Positions 34,633-41,484 of a stretch of 64,000 nt of DNA are shown piece by piece; the stretch's first letter is position 1; every line of letters begins with the position of its first letter. Source of the stretch: Ardenticatenaceae bacterium (GTDB taxonomy: Bacteria; Chloroflexota; Anaerolineae; Promineifilales; Promineifilaceae); the NCBI GenBank assembly GCA_020634395.1, contig JACKBU010000009.1, forward strand, positions 77,003-141,002, read 5' to 3'. Below the pieces are notes generated by a model. That model searched no databases. It was not told the DNA's origin and saw nothing but the letters and a program-made list of their open reading frames with translations. The position numbers and the translations under genes were made by a program.

Positions 34633-34699
34633 GAGCCACTTCTCCTCATTACGGGCAGTGCCCTTGGACCAGCCCGCGAAGTCCGCAACCTGCAGGGCT

Positions 34700-35746
34700 T
34701 TATGCTTCTGCGAGAATTTCTCGTAAGGCAGTCAGGAAGATTTCGACCTCCCGGTCGCCAATCCAGTAGTGGGTAACGGCCCGGAATCCCTTCAGGCTAT
34801 TGGGGCCAACCCAGACGTTGGCTTGCTGCTGTAGGGCGGCGGCCACGTCTTCGGCCGTCATGCCAATCTCGTCACCCATACTAAAAAAGACCATGTTGGT
34901 TTTTACACTATCCGGCTGGACGATAATGCCGGGGATTTGCGCCAGACCCTGGGCCAGCGCCTGGGCACGCTGATGATCATCGGCCAGGCGCTCGACCATT
35001 TCGTGCAGGGCCACCAGACCGGCAGAAGCCAGGATACCAGCCTGGCGCATGCCGCCGCCCACGACTTTGCGCATGCGGTGGGCGCGATCAATAAATCTTT
35101 GCGAGCCACATAATACGGAACCGACCGGCGCGCACAAACCTTTGCTCAGGCAAAAGGTGACCGAATCTACGTGTTGGGTGATGTCCGCAGCCGGAATATT
35201 TTGGGCTACGGCCGCGTTGAACAACCGCGCGCCGTCCATGTGGACGGCCAGCCCATGACGATCGGCGACGGTACGGATGCTGGCAAAGTAATCGGGCGGC
35301 AGCGGGTACCCCCCTTTGCTGCCATAGCTGTTCTCGACGAGGATGAGGCGGGTGCGGGGAAAGTGGGCATCGTCGGGAGAAACGGCCGTTTCTACGGCCG
35401 TGACATCCATCCTGCCTGTTTCATCTGTAGGCAAAACATGGGGAAAAATACCGCCCAGAGTCGCCATCCCCCCGGCTTCATAAAGATACGTGTGCGCATC
35501 AGCGCCTACAATGGCCTCGTCGCCGCGTCCGGCATGGGCCAAAATGCCCACCAGATTGCCCATCGTACCGCTGGCGACGAAGAGCGCCGCCTCTTTGCCG
35601 GTCATTTCGGCAGCCAGCGCTTCTAACTCGCGCACGGTAGGATCTTCACCATACACGTCATCGCCCACTTTAGCCTGGGCCATTGCCTCGCGCATGGCCG
35701 GAGTCGGCCAGGATACCGTGTCAGAACGAAAGTCGATTCTATCCAT
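34700..35746 (-). CDS. ltaE: Low-specificity threonine aldolase
   Basis: 348-residue PLP enzyme of fold type I. RIDFRSDTVSWPTPAMREAM opens as in threonine aldolases, FVASGTMGN binds the phosphate, the aspartate pairing to the pyridine N is in VHMDGARLFNA, and the PLP Lys202 is in FCLSKGL. It cleaves threonine or allo-threonine to glycine and acetaldehyde. Length and order are normal. It lies 67 bases upstream of the kinase gene, with no obvious functional link. Confidence 0.9.
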   Translation of the reverse strand: MDRIDFRSDTVSWPTPAMREAMAQAKVGDDVYGEDPTVRELEALAAEMTGKEAALFVASGTMGNLVGILAHAGRGDEAIVGADAHTYLYEAGGMATLGGIFPHVLPTDETGRMDVTAVETAVSPDDAHFPRTRLILVENSYGSKGGYPLPPDYFASIRTVADRHGLAVHMDGARLFNAAVAQNIPAADITQHVDSVTFCLSKGLCAPVGSVLCGSQRFIDRAHRMRKVVGGGMRQAGILASAGLVALHEMVERLADDHQRAQALAQGLAQIPGIIVQPDSVKTNMVFFSMGDEIGMTAEDVAAALQQQANVWVGPNSLKGFRAVTHYWIGDREVEIFLTALREILAEA

Positions 35747-35860
35747 ACTGGAAGTTTACGTAATATTGGGCAGTTTGCAAGTGTGTGGGCGATATAGGAG
35801 CGGTATAACTCGACTGATTAGCCATCTCGCTTGCCGCTCGCGCCTATCTCCTGGCAAATC

Positions 35861-36469
35861 TTATTCCTCCTGCTCCAAAACCTGACGCAGCAGCGGCTCG
35901 ATGGCTTTCATGGCCCGGCCGCGATGGCTGATCTGGTGCTTGACCCCGGCGGGCAGTTGAGCCATCGTCAGGCCGCGATCGGGCAGGAAGAAGACAGGAT
36001 CATAGCCGAAACCGCCGTTTCCGGCAGGCGCAAAGGCGATCTGACCTTCGCAAACGCCGGGCGCCAGCCCGATCACGCCGTCTGGGTTAGCCAGGACGAT
36101 CACGCAGCGGAAACGGGCGGTGCGCTCAGCCGCAGGCACACCTTGCAAATTGCGCAGCAGCAGCTGGTAACGGTCGGCGTGGGTGAGGCCGGGGCCACCG
36201 TAGCGAGCGGTATAGACGCCGGGCTGCCGGTCCAGAGCATCTACCTCCAGGCCGGAGTCGTCGGCCAGGGTGAGCAGGCCGGTCTGGCGGGCGTAGGCCA
36301 GGGCCTTTAACTGGGCGTTTGCCTGGAAGGTTTCGCCAGTTTCAGGGACGTCTTCGGTGACGCCGGCGTCGTCGAGGCTGAGCCAGGCGATGTCCAGATC
36401 GGCCAGCATGTCGGCAAATTCCGCGACTTTGCCTTTGTTGTGGGTGGCAACTAAAAGTTTTTGACTCAT
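35861..36469 (-). CDS. rdgB: dITP/XTP pyrophosphatase (HAM1/RdgB)
   Basis: 202-residue house-cleaning nucleotidase. VATHNKGKVAEF at the start, LADDSGLEVDAL in the middle and GFGYDPVF..SHRGRAMKA at the end are the signatures of RdgB, which removes deaminated purine nucleotides from the pool. The ATG at 36469 gives the normal family start; an upstream ATG at 36571 would add 34 atypical residues. Confidence 0.93.
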   Translation of the reverse strand: MSQKLLVATHNKGKVAEFADMLADLDIAWLSLDDAGVTEDVPETGETFQANAQLKALAYARQTGLLTLADDSGLEVDALDRQPGVYTARYGGPGLTHADRYQLLLRNLQGVPAAERTARFRCVIVLANPDGVIGLAPGVCEGQIAFAPAGNGGFGYDPVFFLPDRGLTMAQLPAGVKHQISHRGRAMKAIEPLLRQVLEQEE

Positions 36470-36614
36470 GAATAAGGTCCTTTTATAAAGATATGGTGGC
36501 GGTATGATGTGGGTTACGGGTGAAATTTTACTCAGGGCCTGCTTATTGAGCGCATATGCTTTGCAGATCATCCTATGCTATACTCGGTTTAATTCTAACG
36601 CAAAGGAGGTTGTG

Positions 36615-37130
36615 ATGGATAAACAACATCCTTCGCGACTGCGCTTCAATTTCGGCTTTCTCATTGAGGCGAGATTAGGCACCAGCCGCACCATTGAACT
36701 TGATTACCCCACAATCGACGTGGAAGATCTGAGATTGGCCCCGCTTAAGGGGACGTTGGAAGTCACACGCACGTCGGAGGGAGTATATCTCGCGGGAACG
36801 CTTAACACGGTGATAACCGTTGAATGTGTTCGCTGCCTGAATGATGCCTATGTCCCGTTGACGGTGACGTTAGGCGAATTGTTGTATTACCCGCCCTGGG
36901 AAGCGCCGCCGGGTGAATTATACATCGGCGAGGATGGCTACATCGACCTGGCTCCGCTGGTACGGGAGCTGGCGTTGTTGGAAGTACCTATCCAGCCGAC
37001 TTGCCGACCGGACTGCCAGGGCTTATGCCAGGAGTGCGGCCAGAATCTGAATGAAGGGGATTGTGGCTGCGAAGACGAAGAACTTGACCCGCGCCTGGCG
37101 ATGTTGAAAGAGCTTTTGGACAAGGAATAG
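36615..37130 (+). CDS. DUF177 (YceD) family protein with Cys cluster
   Basis: 171-residue DUF177 protein. The conserved ECVRCLNDAYVPLTV region is followed by PTCRPDCQGLCQECGQNLNEGDCGC, a Cys-rich motif typical of YceD proteins outside the proteobacteria and likely to hold zinc. YceD is linked to 23S rRNA or ribosome accumulation and is usually followed by rpmF (L32). Here no rpmF follows; obg comes next after a 119-base repeat. AAAGGAGG lies upstream of the ATG at 36615. Confidence 0.87.
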   Translation: MDKQHPSRLRFNFGFLIEARLGTSRTIELDYPTIDVEDLRLAPLKGTLEVTRTSEGVYLAGTLNTVITVECVRCLNDAYVPLTVTLGELLYYPPWEAPPGELYIGEDGYIDLAPLVRELALLEVPIQPTCRPDCQGLCQECGQNLNEGDCGCEDEELDPRLAMLKELLDKE

Positions 37131-37249
37131 GGTGATTGGGTATTCAGGTGATTAGGTGTTCAGGTGTTCAAGTGCTCAGGCACTCACCTTAACACCAAAA
37201 CACTTGGACACCTGAACACCAAAACACTTAAACACTTATTGGCTGGTTT
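37131..37249. repeat. Phrase-repeat palindrome between DUF177 gene and obg
   Basis: The left half holds repeats of GGTGTTCAGGTG/TTCAAGTGCTC and the right half their complements (AACACCAAAACACTT, twice). It is a long imperfect hairpin built from a 10-12 base phrase. It fills the whole spacer and ends close to the obg start; the region lacks a strong Shine-Dalgarno, so the fold could affect obg translation. Confidence 0.55.
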
Positions 37250-38524
37250 ATGTTTTTTGATCAAGCAAAAATCTACGTGAAAAGTGGTGACGGCGGAGAC
37301 GGTATGATTAGTTTCCGGCGGGAGGCCCACGTGCCGCGCGGCGGCCCGGACGGTGGTGATGGCGGGCACGGCGGCGACGTGGTTTTTTACGTGGACAGCA
37401 ACGTAAGTAGTCTGGTGAAGTTTCACCGGAATGTGCATTTTCGGGCGGAGAACGGCCGTCACGGGGGCAAGTCTCGCAAGACTGGCGCCAGCGGCGACAC
37501 CCTGCGCCTGCCCGTCCCACCCGGTACCCTCATCCGCAGCGCCGACAGCGGCGATTTGCTGGCCGACCTGACCGAACCGGAGCAGGAAGTGGTGATCCTG
37601 GCCGGCGGGCGCGGCGGACGCGGCAACATTCACTTTGCCAACAGCGTCCAGCAGGCCCCGCTGCTGGCCGAACGCGGCGAACCGGGCGAAGAGGCGTGGC
37701 TGCTGCTGGAGCTGAAACTGATCGCCGACGTGGGCATTGTGGGCGTGCCAAATGCGGGGAAATCGACCCTGTTAACGGCCGTTTCCGCCGCCCGCCCCAA
37801 AGTCGCCAACTACCCCTTCACCACCTTACAGCCCAACCTCGGCGTAGTCACCATCGACGATTATCAAACGATGGTCCTGGCCGACATTCCCGGCCTGATT
37901 GAAGGCGCGGCCGAAGGCGTGGGCCTGGGGCATGAATTTCTGCGCCACATCGAGCGCACGCGGATGCTCATCCACCTGCTGGACGGCGCGGCCAAAGAGC
38001 CGCTGACCGATTGGGCCATGATCAATCAGGAACTGGCCTTGTATGATACCAGCCTGGGCCTGCGCCTGGACGAACGGCCGCAGCTGGTGGTGCTGAATAA
38101 GATGGATCTGCCGGACGCGCAAGCCTGGGAACCCATCATCGAGGAAGAAGTGCGCAAGGCGGGTTATCCGTTTTGCTCTATCTCGGCGGTGACCGGGCAG
38201 GGTGTGCAGGCCATGCTGTATAAAACGAAGCAGATGCTGGACGAAGCACCGGAAGTGGCCCCGGCCGCCAGCGAAGAAGTCGTCATCCGGGCGGCGGAGG
38301 ACGAGAACGTGTTTACGATTGAGCGTGAAGATGGCGGCTGGCGGGTACACGGCCGTAAGATCGAACGCATCGCCGCCATGACTTATTTTGAATTTGAAGC
38401 GACGCTGCTGCGCTTCCAGCAAATCCTGGAGAGCATGGGCATCAGTGAAGCGTTGGAAGAAGCGGGGGTTGAAGTCGGCGATACGGTATATATCGGCGAT
38501 GATACGTTGGAGTGGGCAGAGTAA
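37250..38524 (+). CDS. obgE: Obg/CgtA GTPase
   Basis: 424-residue ribosome-associated GTPase. The Gly-rich Obg fold spans about 1-158 (FFDQAKIYVKSGDGGDG, HVPRGGPDGGDGG). The G domain has GVPNAGKST (165-173, G1), DIPGLIEGA (G3) and NKMD (G4), with Switch I in the threonine region. A C-terminal OCT domain (FTIEREDGGWRVHGRKIERI) completes the type found outside E. coli. Obg acts in 50S assembly and the stringent response. nadD follows with a 13-base overlap. Confidence 0.96.
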   Translation: MFFDQAKIYVKSGDGGDGMISFRREAHVPRGGPDGGDGGHGGDVVFYVDSNVSSLVKFHRNVHFRAENGRHGGKSRKTGASGDTLRLPVPPGTLIRSADSGDLLADLTEPEQEVVILAGGRGGRGNIHFANSVQQAPLLAERGEPGEEAWLLLELKLIADVGIVGVPNAGKSTLLTAVSAARPKVANYPFTTLQPNLGVVTIDDYQTMVLADIPGLIEGAAEGVGLGHEFLRHIERTRMLIHLLDGAAKEPLTDWAMINQELALYDTSLGLRLDERPQLVVLNKMDLPDAQAWEPIIEEEVRKAGYPFCSISAVTGQGVQAMLYKTKQMLDEAPEVAPAASEEVVIRAAEDENVFTIEREDGGWRVHGRKIERIAAMTYFEFEATLLRFQQILESMGISEALEEAGVEVGDTVYIGDDTLEWAE

Positions 38525-39120
38525 GATTGGGTCTTCTGGGCGGGACCTTTGACCCGCCGCATTATGGGCATCTGTGGCTGGCGGAGTCGGCCCGAGACCA
38601 ACTGCACCTGGATCAGGTGCTTTTTTTGCCTGTGGGAGAGCCGCCGCACAAAGACCGGCAGGGGATTACGGCCGTTTCCCAGCGCCTGCATATGACCCAA
38701 CTGGCCATCAACGGCCACCCCGCATTTCAACTCGACGACACCGACGCCGTGCGCCCGCGCCCCCACACCACCTGTTCCCTCCTGCCGCTGCTGCGGGCCG
38801 CCCACGCGCAGGCCGACCTGTGGCTGCTGATCGGCTCGGATTCGCTGCGCGATTTCCCCACCTGGCACGAACCGGCCTGCATCATCACCCAATGCCGGCT
38901 GGCGGTGCTGGACCGGCCAGGGGCCGTGGTGGATTGGCCGGATTTGGAAACGGCCGTGCCCGGTCTGCGCGCCGCCACCGACATGCTGGATGGCCCCACG
39001 ATGGACATATCGTCAACGGCCGTGCGCCGTTGGGCCAGGCTGGGCCACTCCTTACGCTACCTGCTCCCCGATTCGGTTCTCAATTTTATTACCCAACAGA
39101 GTTTGTACGAAACGCGCTAA
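38512..39120 (+). CDS. nadD: Nicotinate-nucleotide adenylyltransferase
   Basis: 202-residue nucleotidyltransferase making deamido-NAD from nicotinate mononucleotide. LGLLGGTFDPPHYGHLWLAE is the N-terminal HxGH-type motif, and the late ISSTAVRRWARLG segment is the ISSTxxR motif. The best start is GTG at 38512 (inside the obg tail), giving four residues before the beta-strand; TTG at 38527 is an alternative. Coupling of nadD to obg by overlap is common in Gram-positive-like bacteria. Confidence 0.92.
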   Translation: MGRVRLGLLGGTFDPPHYGHLWLAESARDQLHLDQVLFLPVGEPPHKDRQGITAVSQRLHMTQLAINGHPAFQLDDTDAVRPRPHTTCSLLPLLRAAHAQADLWLLIGSDSLRDFPTWHEPACIITQCRLAVLDRPGAVVDWPDLETAVPGLRAATDMLDGPTMDISSTAVRRWARLGHSLRYLLPDSVLNFITQQSLYETR

Positions 39121-39152
39121 ATAAGAGCCTCCCGGGAGGTTAATGTCGCCTC

Positions 39153-39183
39153 TTGACTTGGCCCCTGGGGCCGGGCGTATCAT
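39153..39183 (+). promoter_or_regulatory. MerR-type promoter with 19-bp spacer and central dyad
   Basis: TTGACT (39153-39158), a 19-base spacer and TATCAT (39178-39183). The spacer contains the perfect dyad GGCCCC-T-GGGGCC. Over-long 19-bp spacers with a central palindrome are the mark of MerR-family promoters, where the activator untwists DNA to bring the elements into phase. The gene read from it encodes a MerR regulator, so autoregulation is expected. Transcription would start at about 39190, on top of the second in-frame ATG, implying a leaderless mRNA. Confidence 0.75.
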
Positions 39184-40020
39184 ATGCCCATGACCGATCG
39201 GACAGAACTGGCATCCTTAACCGTGGGGCAGTTTGGGCGCATGAGCCAGCTTTCGCGCAAGGCGCTGCGCGTCTACAACGAGCGCGGCCTGCTGCTGCCG
39301 GCGCGCATCGACCCGGAATCCGGCTACCGCTACTACACCCGCGCGCAGGTGGACGTGGCCCGCCGCATCCGGCTGCTGCGCCTGATGGATATGTCGCTGG
39401 AGAACATCACGGCCGTGCTGGCTGCCTGGGAGACGGACCCGGCCACCGCGCGGCGATTGATCCAGGGGCAGGTAACGGCCGTGGAGAAACGGGTAACGGC
39501 CGTGCAGCTGGCCGCCCAACTGTTGCAAGAAGAGTTTATTCCCAACAAGGAGCGACACATGTCATTTACCTTTGCCCAGGCCGAATGGCCTGCCCAAACC
39601 GTTGTATCCATCCGCCGCCACATTACCGTGCCGGCCTACCACCAATCCATTTACCCCACCCTGCAGCAGCTGTGGGGCCACATCCGCGAACACGGCGCCG
39701 AACCATCCGGTGACCCTATCGCCCTTTACTATGGCCCTGTGAACGAAGAAGATGACGGCCCGGTGGAGATCTGCGTGCCCTTTAGCGGCCTGGTTCCCCC
39801 CGCCGGCGAGATCAAAGTGCGCGAACTGCCCGCCCACAAAACCGTGCAGGTCCGCACCTTCGACGAGTACAACCAGTATCCCAAACTGCTGGAGATGTGG
39901 AATGGGCTGGGCCGCTACGTCAACGAGCAGGCCATCGAGCCAAACTGGGACCACGATATGACCACCTACGAAATCTGGCACGCCGACGAGACGATGAGCA
40001 TTTGCTGGCCGGTGAAGTAG
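39184..40020 (+). CDS. MerR family regulator with GyrI-like effector domain
   Basis: 278-residue transcription factor. The winged HTH is LTVGQFGRMSQLSRKALRVY with NERGLL and YRYYTRAQ, then a dimerisation coiled coil to about residue 115. From about 125 the C-terminal domain (MSFTFAQAEWPAQTVVSIRR...) is GyrI/BmrR-like, a multidrug or small-ligand pocket. Either ATG 39184 or ATG 39190 is the start; the promoter position favours 39190 as leaderless. No transporter gene is adjacent, so the target may be elsewhere. Confidence 0.9.
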   Translation: MPMTDRTELASLTVGQFGRMSQLSRKALRVYNERGLLLPARIDPESGYRYYTRAQVDVARRIRLLRLMDMSLENITAVLAAWETDPATARRLIQGQVTAVEKRVTAVQLAAQLLQEEFIPNKERHMSFTFAQAEWPAQTVVSIRRHITVPAYHQSIYPTLQQLWGHIREHGAEPSGDPIALYYGPVNEEDDGPVEICVPFSGLVPPAGEIKVRELPAHKTVQVRTFDEYNQYPKLLEMWNGLGRYVNEQAIEPNWDHDMTTYEIWHADETMSICWPVK

Positions 40021-40021
40021 C

Positions 40022-40220
40022 TTTGAGCTATTAGCTGTAAGCTGTTAAGTGATCAGTAGAAAGTTTTCAGAAGACCCGAAGGGTTTGAAACCTGGGCTAC
40101 TCGACTAAATTGGTGCAAAACCCTTCGGGTCTAATTCCCAAAACTTTTTGCGGTTTACTTAGCTGCAAGCTGTTAGCCGGAAGCTTCTTGCTTATAGCTG
40201 ACAGCTTACAGCTTACAGCT
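40022..40220. repeat. AGCTGTAAGCTG-type intergenic palindrome interrupted by a MITE
   Basis: The left arm (40025-40045, AGCTATTAGCTGTAAGCTG) and the right arm (40162-40220, with repeated CAGCTTACAGCTT) are complementary. Between them lies the 116-bp MITE copy at 40046-40161. It separates the convergent MerR and phosphotransferase genes. Confidence 0.6.
40046..40161. repeat. 116-bp MITE-like repeat, copy 1
   Basis: The unit begins TAAGTGATCAGTAGAAAG and ends TTTTTGCGGTTTACTTA; the halves are imperfect inverted repeats joined at AGACCCGAAGGGTT/AACCCTTCGGGTCT. The same 116-bp unit is at 62491-62606, with about 11 differences (about 90% identity). There is no ORF. It interrupts another palindrome, and the termini TAAGT/ACTTA would fit a TA target duplication. 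Confidence 0.8.
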
Positions 40221-41183
40221 TAAAACCATCCCCCAATCCCGGTTGAACTGTTCCACCACCCAGGGGATGTGGGGAGCGCCGTCGAAGCGCACTTTGTCCT
40301 CGATGAGCATGATCAGCCAGAGGTAGAGGCGGTAGAGGGCGCGGCGGGTCTCGGCGGCGGGCGCGGCAGAGGGCGAACGGCCGTATCCCCCCCAAAACGG
40401 ATCCGCCGCATCCCGGAACATCACCTGGTCGATCTCCGGGTCGCCCCACAAGGCGCGTTCCCAATCAATGATGCCGGTGATGGCGGTACGGCCGTCCACC
40501 ACATCCACAAAAATGTTCCCCTCCCACAAATCCCAATGCACCAGCCGCGGCACGTCCACCCCGTCCAGCAAGGGGGCCAATTCCTCCAGGCGGGCGCGCA
40601 CGGCCGTATAGGGAACCGGCAGCGCCACCCCCAGCCCTTCGCCATCGTCCAGCAGCGCGCCCGTCATGCGCAAAAACGCCTCCCGCCAGGAACTGGCCGA
40701 GAGGTCGGGGCTGTCGTAGCCAAAGCGCGCGCCCGGCAGCGCGTGGATGCGGGCCGCGTATTCGCCCAACTGGCGCAGCACGCGGGCCAGTTCCTGCGGC
40801 GGCATGTCGGCTTTGGCCTGGTCTAACGGCCGTCCGGCCAGCCGGGCCACAAACATATAATCACGGTCCAGCACCCGCCGGCTGCCGTCGTAGGCCAGCA
40901 GCCGGGCCACGGGAATATCCACCTCTTTTTCCACCAGCTGCATGACGGCCGTTTCGCGGCGCATCAGGTCACGCTCATACGTCAGCACCGGCTGGCCGGG
41001 CGGCGGCGCAATGCGCAGCACCACGTCCGGCTGCCCGTCAGAAAGCGCGATGGCATAGGCGGTGTTAAACCAGCCGTCTTTGAGCGGGGTAATAGCGGCG
41101 GGGGAAACGGCCGTGCCAAACTGCGCCCGCACCAACTCCCCAATCACCGCGTCGCTAAACTCACTCTTCGTAAAACTCTTCAT
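40206..41183 (-). CDS. Aminoglycoside phosphotransferase-like kinase
   Basis: 325-residue APH-fold kinase. The start KSFTKSEFSDAVIGELV leads to VVLRIAPPPGQPVL (N-lobe), the catalytic LVHWDLWEGNIFVD and the metal motif GIIDWERALWGDPEIDQV. The overall shape matches small-molecule kinases of the APH/choline-kinase group. It is not close to the ACAD10/11-type kinase at 9917. No resistance context is seen and the substrate is unknown. It is convergent with the MerR gene. Confidence 0.85.
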   Translation of the reverse strand: MKSFTKSEFSDAVIGELVRAQFGTAVSPAAITPLKDGWFNTAYAIALSDGQPDVVLRIAPPPGQPVLTYERDLMRRETAVMQLVEKEVDIPVARLLAYDGSRRVLDRDYMFVARLAGRPLDQAKADMPPQELARVLRQLGEYAARIHALPGARFGYDSPDLSASSWREAFLRMTGALLDDGEGLGVALPVPYTAVRARLEELAPLLDGVDVPRLVHWDLWEGNIFVDVVDGRTAITGIIDWERALWGDPEIDQVMFRDAADPFWGGYGRSPSAAPAAETRRALYRLYLWLIMLIEDKVRFDGAPHIPWVVEQFNRDWGMVLSCKL

Positions 41184-41484
41184 TGTTCACCTCAGATGGG
41201 TCCAATCTTAAAGAGTGGACCCATCTCTGCAAAGTAAAAGTGCGCTACACCTGGATCAAGTGTAGCGCACTACAAAAGGGAGGAAAAACCCAAATGAAAG
41301 CCTGTCAAAACTGAGAATAAAAGCACGGTAAAATCAAGGGTCTTTGGGGTTTCGTGGACTTCGGTCTGATGCGTGATACGTAATACGTGAACTCTCCTCG
41401 GTCACGCATCACGTTTCACGCATCATTCGCTGTCAATACCCTGAATTCCTAAAGAGCCGAACAAATCCGGGTACCCATCCCAGG
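41184..41484. other. Gap holding a palindrome, no gene
   Basis: About 300 bases between the phosphotransferase start and the GH3 stop, both on the minus strand. It carries the repeat at 41367-41425 and a smaller inverted repeat around 41246-41274 (GTAGCGCAC twice in opposite senses). I see no ORF or RNA gene. Confidence 0.6.
41367..41425. repeat. Intergenic palindrome of the GTGATACGTGATGC type
   Basis: TGATGCGTGATACGTAATAC (41367 onward) pairs with the right arm at 41402-41425 around an 11-base loop. It has the same wording as 19587-19624. It lies just after the last gene of the beta-glucan locus. Confidence 0.6.

Noticed and set aside
40206..41183. Aminoglycoside resistance gene
   Set aside because: APH fold is clear but it lacks closeness to known resistance enzymes and has no mobile context; most such chromosomal kinases have other substrates.
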